The notes below the pieces were generated by a model that saw nothing but the letters and a program-made list of their open reading frames with translations, was not told where the DNA came from and made no database searches. Source: Chloroflexota bacterium (GTDB taxonomy: Bacteria; Chloroflexota; Dehalococcoidia; Bin125). Taken from it: DNA of 64,000 nt. Positions 8,199 through 16,229 of this stretch are shown here, piece by piece. Where the stretch lies: NCBI GenBank assembly GCA_028873865.1, contig JAPPNI010000030.1, positions 21,268 through 85,267 of the forward strand, in the 5' to 3' direction. The translations under genes and the position numbers were made by a program. Each line of letters begins with the position of its first letter. Position 1 is the first letter of the stretch.

Positions 8199-9188
8199 CT
8201 AGAGCACGTGATAAAGGATCAAGTGGTCGCCGAGCACATCGTTGGCGAAGTCGTTCTCGACATCGCGCCAGACCGAATGGATGTGATTGGCCCCATTCTG
8301 GCGATTGTCAAACTCGACCAAGAAGTTGCCGCCGTGGATCCGATAGTAATGCGGCTCTCCCGCTTGAACCGGACCGGCCCAGGCAAAATGCATGCCTTCG
8401 GGTCCGGCGGCCGCGATCCGCGCGCGACGGTCTTTGGCCAGGTCCGCGGGCGCCTGATCAACGTAGACGTTGATCAGCCGGTCAAGTACGGCTCGCTGGT
8501 CGTCGTCCATCTCTGACGCTGCCAGGCCCTCGTAGGCAGGCATGACGGCCCGCGAGGCGTTGAACGTGAGGATGTCCCACGGCGCTTCGGGGTAGATCAC
8601 CGCTCGCTCCGCCTGCTCTGAATCCAGTGCGCTCATCAAGTCGAAGGCGAGGTCCTCACGCCGGTCAAGAATCCGCAGACCAGACTGCGGACCCCTGCGG
8701 ACCTCGGCCGGGTTCGTGCCGAAAAAAAACGGTGTCAGTGAGAGCAAGCCGTCGCTCCAGAGCGAGAAGTTCAGCGAGATGTGGTGGCCCTCGACTCGCC
8801 AGCCCCAGGGCGCCTCGTCGCTTGCCGGATCGCCGAAGATCGTCCAGTAGTACAACTCGGGGTCTCGCTTGAAGGTCTTGCGCCCGGCGCCGACCTCAAT
8901 TTCGCCGAGAATCACCTCCAGGTCGATGATTCCGATCGCCTGAGCGTAGGCCCGTTCGCTCAGGCCCGACTCCATCAATTTCATCGCCAACGACCGCTGC
9001 GACTCGTTCATGTCACGCAGGGGCAAGCCGTGACGGTTGGTCGGCGGGTAGTACCAGAAGATCCGCTCGCCATCCATGAAGTCATAGATCGTCGTCGCCC
9101 GCTGCTCAGGGTTCAGGCTGTCGGCGAAGTCGGTCGCGGCGGCGCGCATGGCAGCCCCGGCGGCTGTGGCGGATGGACGTTCGGGCAT
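8199..9188 (-). CDS. DUF3500 family protein
   Basis: 329 residues with the recurring features of the DUF3500 family: DFADSLNPEQRATTIYDF near the start, FWYYPPTNRHGLPLRDM, WRVEGHHISLNFSLW, FFGTNPAEV, the GPQSGLRIL segment and a C-terminal HFAWAGPVQAGEPHYYRIHGGNFLVEFDN. Several His, Glu and Asp residues in the GHH and HYYRIHG motifs suggest a metal site, but the biochemical role of the family is not established to my knowledge. No signal peptide was seen at the chosen start. It lies between proA and the small hypothetical genes on the same strand. Confidence 0.85.
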   Translation of the reverse strand: MPERPSATAAGAAMRAAATDFADSLNPEQRATTIYDFMDGERIFWYYPPTNRHGLPLRDMNESQRSLAMKLMESGLSERAYAQAIGIIDLEVILGEIEVGAGRKTFKRDPELYYWTIFGDPASDEAPWGWRVEGHHISLNFSLWSDGLLSLTPFFFGTNPAEVRRGPQSGLRILDRREDLAFDLMSALDSEQAERAVIYPEAPWDILTFNASRAVMPAYEGLAASEMDDDQRAVLDRLINVYVDQAPADLAKDRRARIAAAGPEGMHFAWAGPVQAGEPHYYRIHGGNFLVEFDNRQNGANHIHSVWRDVENDFANDVLGDHLILYHVL

Positions 9189-9212
9189 GGTTCGTTCTCT
9201 CTCAGGCGTGGC

Positions 9213-10520
9213 TCACGCGGGACGGATGTGTCCGTCGCCGCGAATCACCCATTTGTACGAGGTCAACTCGCGCAGCCCCATCGGCCCGCGAGCGTGCAGC
9301 TTGCCGGTTGAGATGCCGACTTCCGCGCCCAGCCCGAACTGTCCGCCGTCGGTGAACTGGGTCGACGCGTTGACATAGACCGCAGCCGCATCGACCTCGC
9401 GCAGGAAGCGTTGGCCCAGCGCCTCGTCCGCCGTGATCACGGCCTCGGAGTGGCCGCTGCCATGCTCGGCGATGTGGGCCAGCGCACTGTCGGCGTCGTC
9501 GACCACTCCGACCGCGGCGGTGAGCGAGAGGAACTCGGTGTCGAAATCGTCGGGACCGGCCGGATGCACGTTGGCCGGCGTCCCCGCGAGCAGTTCACGC
9601 GCCCGATCGTCAGCGCGCAATTCGACCGGGGTGGGACCGTCGCCGGCCCAGCATCGGCCCAGTTCTGCGAGGAACTGCGGCGCGACCGCTTCGTGGATCA
9701 GCATCACGTCGAGCGCGTTGCAGATGCTCACCCGACGGCGCTTGGCGTTGTCCACAACGGACAGGGCCATCTCGATGTCGGCGGCGGCGTCGATGTAGGT
9801 GTGGCAAATGCCGACGCCGCCAGCGACGACGGCCATTGAGGCTTCCTTGCGTACCCGGTTGATCAGGGCCTGACCGCCGCGCGGAACCATCAGATCGATC
9901 AGGTCGTTCATCGCCAACAGTTCACCGACCAACGCGCGGTCGGTGCTGCGCACCAGCTGGATCGCATCTGCGGGCAAATCGTTGGCGGCCAGCGCGTCGC
10001 GCAGGACGTCTGCGAGGATTTGATTGGAACGCAGCGCCTCGCGACCGCCGCGCAGCACTGAGGCGTTGCCCGACTTGAGGCAGATTGCGCCAATGTCGAT
10101 GGTCACATTGGGCCTCGACTCGTAGACCGACGCGATCACTCCCAGGGGCACGCGCACGCGCTCGATTTCGAGCCCCGCTTCAGTTGTTGTGCCATCGATT
10201 GTCTCGCCGACCGGATCCTCGAGCAGGGCCAGATCTTCCAGTGACGCAGCCAGCGCCTCGACGCGGTCGGGGGTCAGCGTGAGCCGGTCGATCATCGCTT
10301 CGCTCAGATGACCGCTGGCCTCCGCGACATCCTCGGCGTTGGCGACGACGATCTCCTCGCTTCGTTGGCGCAACAGCGCTGCGCCCGAGTGCAAGACCGC
10401 ATTCTTCTGGTCGGTCGTCGCCCAACCCAGGGCCGGTGAGGCCGCCCTGGCCGCCTCCACCTGCTGTCTCAACTCGATCGACGCATCCACCGCGCTTCCC
10501 ACCGCCGACTCTGTCGTCAT
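9213..10520 (-). CDS. proA: Gamma-glutamyl phosphate reductase
   Basis: Reduces gamma-glutamyl phosphate to glutamate semialdehyde with NADPH, the second step of proline synthesis (cytoplasm). At 435 residues it is near the usual 415-430. Family markers are RVPLGVIASVYESRPNVTIDI, LVPRGG-like MVPRGGQALI, AGGVGICHTYID and the catalytic cysteine Cys267 in RRVSICNALDVMLIH (commonly G-V-C-N-A in other species). The C-terminal ELTSYKWVIRGDGHIRP is also diagnostic. Its usual partner proB is not in the window. It is followed on the same strand by the DUF3500 gene after 24 bases. Confidence 0.94.
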   Translation of the reverse strand: MTTESAVGSAVDASIELRQQVEAARAASPALGWATTDQKNAVLHSGAALLRQRSEEIVVANAEDVAEASGHLSEAMIDRLTLTPDRVEALAASLEDLALLEDPVGETIDGTTTEAGLEIERVRVPLGVIASVYESRPNVTIDIGAICLKSGNASVLRGGREALRSNQILADVLRDALAANDLPADAIQLVRSTDRALVGELLAMNDLIDLMVPRGGQALINRVRKEASMAVVAGGVGICHTYIDAAADIEMALSVVDNAKRRRVSICNALDVMLIHEAVAPQFLAELGRCWAGDGPTPVELRADDRARELLAGTPANVHPAGPDDFDTEFLSLTAAVGVVDDADSALAHIAEHGSGHSEAVITADEALGQRFLREVDAAAVYVNASTQFTDGGQFGLGAEVGISTGKLHARGPMGLRELTSYKWVIRGDGHIRPA

Positions 10521-10574
10521 CGTGTGTTCCCGTCCACTCGCTTGCTTCTCAACGATCGTAGTCAGAATCCGGAC

Positions 10575-10913
10575 TCAACGCCGCCTTCGCCGACGCTCAG
10601 GCGCCCTGGGCGGATCTCCGCTGCCGACAAAGCTGTACTCGTCCGAAGTGACGCCCAGCCGCTCCTCGAAGCCGTCGATGACTTCGATCCGGGCGCCGTC
10701 GCCCTCCTCGCCGCGGGCGCGCAGACGATAGGCCCCACCGAGAGAGTGTTCGGGGTTCGACAGCGAGGAAATCTTGCCCCGCCACGAGCGCTCGCGCACG
10801 TCGCCTGAACGAGTCGTCTCGATGTCGACGATGGCAAAACACTCGGTCAGCACCCACCCGCGGCTGGTCAACACTTCCGCCTTGAATTGCCGGCGTCGCC
10901 GCATCGTCGTCAT
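10575..10913 (-). CDS. Hypothetical basic-tailed protein
   Basis: 112 residues, not recognised. The middle has alternating strand segments (FKAEVLTSRGWVLTECFAIVDIETT, then SWRGKISSL, GAYRLRARG, ARIEVIDGFEERLGV), suggesting a small beta-barrel. The two ends are arginine-rich (MRRRRQF and PERRRRRR), consistent with nucleic acid or ribosome binding. A start three codons downstream (ATG at 10902-10904) is equally possible. It sits between the MFS transporter and proA on the same strand with short gaps. Confidence 0.6.
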   Translation of the reverse strand: MTTMRRRRQFKAEVLTSRGWVLTECFAIVDIETTRSGDVRERSWRGKISSLSNPEHSLGGAYRLRARGEEGDGARIEVIDGFEERLGVTSDEYSFVGSGDPPRAPERRRRRR

Positions 10914-10952
10914 CGGGATGCTCCTGTCGTTCGCAGCGTAGTCAACGCGCGC

Positions 10953-12266
10953 TCACCGTGATCGTTGGGGCGCGAAAGTCGCGGCGACCTTCGGATCCGA
11001 TCCGACCAGGCGTCTGATCACGACCGGCCAGAAGATGATCACGAGCAGCATGAGGGCCAGCGCCTCGATCACCACCGAGATGACGCCGCCCTGGATGCCG
11101 AACCACTCGAACATGAAGAAGACCTGCAGACCGGTCACCGGGCCCATCCCGATCACCATCGAGAGGAATCCCATGACCCGACCGCGCATCTCCGCCGGCG
11201 TCCGCGTGACCAGCAGGGCCGTTTGCATGATCGCGAAGGCGGAGAAACCGAAGCCCATGCAGAACGAAATCAGCATCGACAGCGGATACCAGGGCGAGAG
11301 CACCATCCCGCTCACGCAGAGAATGAACCAGGCCGTTCCGGCGTAGTAGATCCGGCCCGACTGTCCCCAGCTGCTCCAACCGGCGATCACCAGCGCGCTG
11401 AAGAACGATCCTGCCCCAACCAGCGCTTCCAGCACACCGATGCGCAGCTTGTCGACGCCGAGCAGTTCCTGTCCGATGTCGGGCAGGGCGGCGGCGTAGG
11501 CCGGATACAGCAGGTTGAACGCCAGGGTCACGCCGAGGGTGCCGACCAGCAGCTCGTTTCCGCGGATGTAGCTGAAGCCATCGCGAATGTCGCGCCAGGT
11601 CTCCCTCGCGACCTCGCCGAAGCCCTCAGCGCGTCCGCCGCGCAGTGGCGCGCGATAGCTCAGCGTCGTTGCGATTGCGGCCGAGACGATGAACGCGCAG
11701 GCGGTGAACAGGTAGGCCCACTCGGCGCCCAGCTCCTGCAGCAGACCGGCTCCGATCAGCGGGCCGGGAATGCGCACGATGGAGTCGGTTGACCAGTCCA
11801 GTCCGACCGCCCGGCCGACCTGGTGCGGGGGGACGACGTCGGCGATCATCGCTCGGCGGGTCGGAAACTCGACCGACCAGACTGTGCCTGCGATGAAGAC
11901 GAATCCCAGCAACAGCCAGAAGTCGATCCCGACGAGCATGACGAAGACGGTCAGGGCGAAGTACATCACCGAGAGGATCAGCAGCGAGGCGATCCAGATC
12001 TTCTTGCGGTTGAAGCGATCGGCCAAGGCGCCGACGAACATCCCGAACAGCAGACGGGGCAGCATCCGGATGAGGAAGGCCAGTGCGACGAATCCGGCGG
12101 CCTCGGCCAGATCGCGGGCGTAGAGGGTGAGCACCAGCATGTCGAGCCAGCGCACCATGCCGGTGACGGCCCCGGCCGCCCAGACCCGGCGGAAGTCGGG
12201 GTTCGTTACGAGCGCGCCGACACCTTGTCTCCGTCGACCTGAACCTGGCTCGACGCGCAGGCTCAC
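10953..12266 (-). CDS. MFS transporter (MFS_3/EntS-like exporter)
   Basis: 437 residues with about twelve hydrophobic segments. The N-terminal NPDFRRVWAAGAVTGMVRWLDML and the loop GALADRFNRKKIWIASLLIL match the A-motif (GxLaDrxgrr) of drug- or siderophore-type major facilitator exporters. The second half has the pseudo-repeat RTPAEMRGRVMGFLSM typical of the MFS_3 group. The substrate is unknown. The start overlaps the stop of the first PPOX gene by four bases (ATGA), so it is expressed with the flavin proteins behind it, which suggests export of a redox-active compound or protection from one. No signal peptide. Confidence 0.88.
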   Translation of the reverse strand: MSLRVEPGSGRRRQGVGALVTNPDFRRVWAAGAVTGMVRWLDMLVLTLYARDLAEAAGFVALAFLIRMLPRLLFGMFVGALADRFNRKKIWIASLLILSVMYFALTVFVMLVGIDFWLLLGFVFIAGTVWSVEFPTRRAMIADVVPPHQVGRAVGLDWSTDSIVRIPGPLIGAGLLQELGAEWAYLFTACAFIVSAAIATTLSYRAPLRGGRAEGFGEVARETWRDIRDGFSYIRGNELLVGTLGVTLAFNLLYPAYAAALPDIGQELLGVDKLRIGVLEALVGAGSFFSALVIAGWSSWGQSGRIYYAGTAWFILCVSGMVLSPWYPLSMLISFCMGFGFSAFAIMQTALLVTRTPAEMRGRVMGFLSMVIGMGPVTGLQVFFMFEWFGIQGGVISVVIEALALMLLVIIFWPVVIRRLVGSDPKVAATFAPQRSR

Positions 12267-12808
12267 CGCACCGCCTGAGCCTCCTGATGGGCTGCCTGGT
12301 GCTCGCGGTCGCTGCGCTTGCCCCGGTAGACGGTCAGGTCAATCGCTCTCCAGACCTGGGGCGTGACCCTGAACAGCATCCGCGGCTCCGTCTGCATGTT
12401 GGCAAAGAAGGCGTCGACCGCCGCGTCGTTGGCCGGATCACCCTGACCCACGTACTTCTCCGCCAATTTGCGCGATACCGGCCAGATATCGAAGTCGGGC
12501 AGCGTGAGCGCCTCGGCCGTGCCGTCGATCTCCACGTGCTGCGAGGGTGGGCCCGAGGTCTCGATGCAGAATGACATGCGCGGATCGTTGATCAACTGCC
12601 GGCACCAGACCCGGCCCAGGGTCCCCGTGAGCCAGAGGTGGCCGGTCGGAGGATTGCGCGAGGGATGGGCGTCGTCGGGGATATCCCCTTCCCAGAGGAA
12701 CCAGAGCGGCACCGTATAGGGCCGGCCGTCTTGTCGCAGGGACGCGAGCACACCCATATGCGGCTGCTGCATGAATTCACGCCAGGCGTCCGGTCGCATA
12801 CGGGCCAT
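12263..12808 (-). CDS. PPOX-class flavin/F420-dependent protein, paralogue 1
   Basis: 181 residues with the pyridoxamine-phosphate-oxidase-like split barrel: MGVLASLRQDGRPYTVPLWFLWEGD is the classic first strands, and NDPRMSFCIETSGPPSQHVEIDGTAEAL the cofactor-proximal part. Members bind FMN or F420 and reduce or oxidise small molecules, or degrade haem. The presence of F420-type luciferase-like enzymes close by favours F420. A paralogue lies immediately upstream with very similar sequence (GPP..HV.IDG and EKYVG.GDPANDAAV in both), so this is a tandem duplication. The substrate is unknown. Confidence 0.85.
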   Translation of the reverse strand: MARMRPDAWREFMQQPHMGVLASLRQDGRPYTVPLWFLWEGDIPDDAHPSRNPPTGHLWLTGTLGRVWCRQLINDPRMSFCIETSGPPSQHVEIDGTAEALTLPDFDIWPVSRKLAEKYVGQGDPANDAAVDAFFANMQTEPRMLFRVTPQVWRAIDLTVYRGKRSDREHQAAHQEAQAVR

Positions 12809-12939
12809 GTCACACTCCTTTGAGCGTCAGTTTGTCATCGCGCCAGGATTGCTTCGAGGGTATAGCCACCGGCCGTCACCGCTCGCCACACTCGCGCTCC
12901 GCGCGGGTCTCTCGCCGCGAGGAGCACAGATTTCGAGCG

Positions 12940-13443
12940 TCAGGCGTCCTGCCCGGCCTCGAACTCGGACAGATCGATCGCCCGCCACCTGGTCGGCGTC
13001 ACCCTGAACAGGACCGGGGTCATCGAGCGAGTCGAGTCCATGTATTGCTCGACCGCCTCGTCGTTGGCCGGATCGCCGCGTCCCACATACTTCTCCACCA
13101 GCCGGCGCATGATTGGCCAGGGGTCCGTCTCCGCCTCGGACAGGCGCTCGACGGCGCCGTCGATTCCCACGTGCATCGCCGGCGGACCTTCGACGTCGAT
13201 GCAGAGGGACATGCGCGGATCGTTCTGCAGGTGACGAACCCAGGTGCTGGTCTCTCCGCCGAGGAACCAGGCGTGGCCGGTCGGCGGGTTCTGAATCGGA
13301 TGGAAATCGTCCGGCACATCGCCTTCCCAGAGGTACCAGAGCGGGATCGTGTAGGGACTCCCGTCCCGCCGCAACGTGGCCAGGATCGCCGGAAGCGGCT
13401 CCTCCAGGAACTCGCGCAGGGCGTCGGCCCTCATCTCGAACAT
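12940..13443 (-). CDS. PPOX-class flavin/F420-dependent protein, paralogue 2
   Basis: 167 residues from the ATG at 13441-13443 (MFEMRADALREFL). It has the same split-barrel layout as its neighbour, PAILATLRRDGSPYTIPLWYLWEGD, and the shared RLVEKYVGRGDPANDEAVEQYM. It is shorter at the C-terminus than paralogue 1 by about 14 residues. The gap of 131 bases to paralogue 1 contains no recognisable gene. The stop of the BKACE gene lies 14 bases upstream of the start codon, indicating one operon: BKACE, PPOX2, PPOX1, MFS. Confidence 0.85.
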   Translation of the reverse strand: MFEMRADALREFLEEPLPAILATLRRDGSPYTIPLWYLWEGDVPDDFHPIQNPPTGHAWFLGGETSTWVRHLQNDPRMSLCIDVEGPPAMHVGIDGAVERLSEAETDPWPIMRRLVEKYVGRGDPANDEAVEQYMDSTRSMTPVLFRVTPTRWRAIDLSEFEAGQDA

Positions 13444-13457
13444 CGGACGCTCCTCCC

Positions 13458-14372
13458 TTACGGCGTCGACGGCAGCCCGAGGAGCTCCCGAGCCTCCGAC
13501 GGCGACGCCACGGGCCGGCCGACCTCGTCGCAGAGGCTGACCGCTTCTTCGAGCAGCTCGGTGTTGGTCGGCGTGCGGGCGCCCTGGTAGAAGTCCTCCA
13601 GGCCGACGCGCAGGTGGCCGCCCTTCTCCAGCGCCAGGCGGGCGAAGCCGGAGCCGATGCAGTCGCCGCCGAGGATGGCGACCGACCATTCCAGTCCGGT
13701 GCCTTCGAGCATCGAGAGATAGGCGTTGAGACAGGGTTCGGTGGGGAACATGCCGAAGCCCAGCGGCCCGCGCTCGGTGCCTCCGAAGTAGAGCTTGACC
13801 AGCGCTCCCTGCGGCACCAGGCCCTGTGCGTGATAGGCCAGCACGACGCGCAGGAAACCGGGTTCGAAGATCGAGATCGACGCGCCGCGGCCCATCCGCT
13901 GGCAGGTCTCGAACATGTAGCGAGCGTCGCGGTAGGTGTTGATGTAGACGTTGTCGGTCGGCGACGGCAGGCCGTGCTCGTCGGCCGCACCGAGTCCGAC
14001 GCAGCCCGGATCGATTAGTCCCTGGCCGAGCACGCCGGCCTCGTTCAGCGCCGGCAGATGCGAGTAGCGCACGGCGATCTCCGAGTCGAGACCGCCCGAG
14101 CCCATCGTTGGATAGAGAATCGTGTCGGGCCGCTGGGCCAGCACCTCGCGCCAGGCGTCGATGTAGGGCTGCGGATCGTGCCAGCCCGCCGTGGTACGAC
14201 CGCCGGGGACGATGACCGCGTCGTCGTTGTGGTTGTGCACAATGGCGGCTCCGGCATCAACCGCCCGAATCGCATCGGCGGCGATCTCCTCCACCGAACG
14301 GGGAGAGTTCGGATTGCGCGACTTGGGCGTCGCGCCGTTGATCGCTGCTTCAATCACGACCGGCTTGGACAT
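13458..14372 (-). CDS. 3-keto-5-aminohexanoate cleavage enzyme family (BKACE)
   Basis: 304 residues of the BKACE family (DUF849), which cleaves beta-keto acids with acetyl-CoA into a CoA ester and acetoacetate using a divalent metal. Markers are the N-terminal VVIEAAINGATPKSRNPNSPRSVEEIA, the metal histidines in AAIVHNHNDDA, and the TIM-barrel segments TILYPTMGSGG and GDCIGSGFARLALEKGGHLRVGLEDF near the end, where an arginine and glutamate act on the substrate. The true substrate is not predictable. It is first in the minus-strand operon with PPOX and MFS genes and faces the 549-base intergenic repeat region. Confidence 0.86.
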   Translation of the reverse strand: MSKPVVIEAAINGATPKSRNPNSPRSVEEIAADAIRAVDAGAAIVHNHNDDAVIVPGGRTTAGWHDPQPYIDAWREVLAQRPDTILYPTMGSGGLDSEIAVRYSHLPALNEAGVLGQGLIDPGCVGLGAADEHGLPSPTDNVYINTYRDARYMFETCQRMGRGASISIFEPGFLRVVLAYHAQGLVPQGALVKLYFGGTERGPLGFGMFPTEPCLNAYLSMLEGTGLEWSVAILGGDCIGSGFARLALEKGGHLRVGLEDFYQGARTPTNTELLEEAVSLCDEVGRPVASPSEARELLGLPSTP

Positions 14373-14492
14373 GTCAGACCCTCCATCACAGCACCGAGTC
14401 TAGGCTCTTGCTCATTCGTCGCTTCCGTGGTCCGGCGTGAGCACCCGGTGAAATTTTCGGGCGATTTTGGCGGATCTGCTGCTGTGGGCTGG

Positions 14493-14513
14493 GAATGCGC
14501 AGGCTGCGCATTC
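14493..14513. repeat. Perfect 10-bp inverted repeat
   Basis: GAATGCGCAG and its complement CTGCGCATTC flank a single G, about 120 bases upstream of the BKACE start codon. It borders the periodic repeat region. It is suitable as an operator for a dimeric regulator or as a short stem. Confidence 0.55.
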
Positions 14514-14514
14514 G

Positions 14515-14720
14515 GAAATCTCCAGATATGTCCAGAAATTTCCAGATTTTGTTGGATTTTTTCGGGTGGCTTCGGCGGTCTGCTGGGAAATCCGGGTCTG
14601 ATCCGGAGGATGAGGGGAGCGGCTCGGCCTTCAGCACTTTTCAGGTTCTTTCAGGTTTTTTCAGGTTCTTTCAGGTCCGATCTCGGGTCTGCTCGGGCTT
14701 GTTCGGGCCTGCGCGTGGCT
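14515..14720. repeat. 10-bp periodic repeat array A
   Basis: The region reads as consecutive decamers. From 14521 the units begin TCCAG three times. From 14641 four units begin TCAGG (consensus TCAGGTTCTT). The next units (14681-14710) carry TCGGG in the same register. On the minus strand the units become CCTGAAAGAA-like and CCGAA-like, so short A-tracts recur every ten bases. The array lies in the leader side of the minus-strand BKACE gene. A matching array is at 46651-46750. Confidence 0.75.
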
Positions 14721-14921
14721 GTCGCTGGGGGAGGAGATGAACATGACAGATGGCTCCGATGGCTCCGATGGCTCCGAGAGAACTGATGCACTGAGTTTAC
14801 TCGAATTTCGGGGCGATGGCGCAACTCTGCCCATGGGAGGGCAGAGCCTTGCTTCGCGCGCCGGGTGTGGCAATCCCGATCCAGATTTCCGATACTGCGC
14901 ACGAGTGAACAGGACTTCATC

Positions 14922-16223
14922 ATGCTGATCGGCTACTTCACCGAGCGCCCCTACCAGGACCCGCAGACCGGATTCTTCGGCGCGACCGGACTCGACCTGA
15001 CCGACCTCGACGCGTCGAACTCGGCCTATGACCCCACTGTCGGGTCGGAGCTCTACCACCGCTACCTGGACGAAAAGCTGTACGCCGAGGAGATGGGCTT
15101 CGACGCGCTGATGCTCAACGAGCATCACTCGACTCCCTTCTGCATGGGCTCGGTGATGAACGTCGAGGCGGCGATCCTGGCGCGGATCACACGCCAGGCG
15201 AAGATCGTGCTGCTGGGCAACATCCTGCCGATCTGGGAGGACCCGCTCTGGCTGGCCGAGACGCTGGCGCAGATCGACATGATTTCCGGCGGCCGCCTGG
15301 TCACCGGTTGGGTGCGCGGCGGCGGCCGCGAGTCGGTCTCGCACAACGCGCAGGCGCCGTTCAACTGGGAACGCTTTCAGGAGGCCCACGACTTTGTCGT
15401 CAAGGCCTGGTCGACGCCGGGCCCCTTCCGCTGGGAGGGGGAGCACTACAACTTCCGCTACGTCAACCCCTGGTCACGGCCGATCCAGGACCCGCATCCG
15501 CAGATCTGGATCCCGGGGATCATGAGCCGCAACACGGTCAAGTGGACAGCCGAGCACCGCTATCCGTACGTCATGCTGGCCACCGACTTGGAGCCGACCA
15601 AGCAGTCATTTGAGTACTACGACGAGGTCGCCCGTGAGAACGGCTATGAGGCCGGCTCGGAGCACCACGGCTACCTGTTCAAAGTGCACGTCGACGAGAC
15701 GGAGGAGCTGGCAGAGGAGGCCGGACGGCGTTACCTGCAGGGTCCATCCAACCCGTTCCTCGAGGGCAACCAGGGGGTAGTCAAGTCACACTTGCAGAAC
15801 CTGCCAGGTTTGACATCACGAACCAACGTCCTGCCCACGATCCAGAACTTCGCCGCCGCCGCCTCGCGCGGCCGCACGGCCGCGGCCGAGGCGGCGCTCG
15901 CCGCGCGCAAGGAGGAACAGCCGGAGGCAGCCGACATCTTCGGGTCATACGAGGACCAGAAGGCGCGGATGACGATCATCACGGGCACGCCCAAGACGGT
16001 GATCCCGAAGATCCGTCACGTGCTCGAATACCTTCGACCCGGCCAGATTTTTTTCTGGGACGGCGACGGCGCGATGACGCACCAGGACTCGATGCGCTCG
16101 CTGCGGCTGTTCGGGGAGGAAGTCATCCCGGCGACGAGGGAAATCGCCAAGGAGCTCGACCTGAAGTCCGCCTTCGAAGTCGACACCAAGACCGGCGCAG
16201 ACCTCACCGCCGCCGCCGACTGA
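14922..16223 (+). CDS. Luciferase-like FMN-dependent monooxygenase (group 1)
   Basis: 433 residues from the ATG at 14922, preceded by AGGA at good spacing. TIM-barrel luciferase-like monooxygenase: LYAEEMGFDALMLNEHHSTPFCMGS contains the EHH motif near residue 65 typical of the alkanal-monooxygenase-like group, followed by ILPIWEDPLWLAETLAQIDMISGGRLVTGWVRGGGRES. It is longer than the F420-type paralogues at 17299 and 18292, matching the subgroup that includes soluble hydrocarbon or sulfonate monooxygenases. These enzymes need reduced FMN from a partner reductase. The Gfo/Idh gene starts six bases after the stop, so the two are an operon. Confidence 0.88.
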   Translation: MLIGYFTERPYQDPQTGFFGATGLDLTDLDASNSAYDPTVGSELYHRYLDEKLYAEEMGFDALMLNEHHSTPFCMGSVMNVEAAILARITRQAKIVLLGNILPIWEDPLWLAETLAQIDMISGGRLVTGWVRGGGRESVSHNAQAPFNWERFQEAHDFVVKAWSTPGPFRWEGEHYNFRYVNPWSRPIQDPHPQIWIPGIMSRNTVKWTAEHRYPYVMLATDLEPTKQSFEYYDEVARENGYEAGSEHHGYLFKVHVDETEELAEEAGRRYLQGPSNPFLEGNQGVVKSHLQNLPGLTSRTNVLPTIQNFAAAASRGRTAAAEAALAARKEEQPEAADIFGSYEDQKARMTIITGTPKTVIPKIRHVLEYLRPGQIFFWDGDGAMTHQDSMRSLRLFGEEVIPATREIAKELDLKSAFEVDTKTGADLTAAAD

Positions 16224-16229
16224 GCAGCG

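Larger units (their letters stand above)
14373..14921. other. 549-base intergenic region between divergent BKACE and luciferase-like genes
   Basis: No gene is supported. It contains a 10-bp inverted repeat (14493-14513), an extended 10-bp periodic repeat region (14515-14720) and a 9-bp triplet GATGGCTCC near 14751-14777. A short reading frame through the triplet (14737-14928, MNMTDGSDGSDGSERTD) does not look like a protein gene. The right-hand 140 bases before the luciferase-like start hold no clear promoter, though one must exist in the region for each divergent gene. Confidence 0.6.

Noticed and set aside
14641..14720. CRISPR array in the decamer region
   Set aside because: Units are 10 bases with no spacers, the sequence drifts along the array, and there are no cas genes.
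14737..14928. Short reading frame MNMTDGSDGSDGSERTD upstream of the luciferase-like gene
   Set aside because: It is created by the 9-bp repeat, has no ribosome binding site, overlaps the start of the next gene out of frame, and its composition does not look like a protein.
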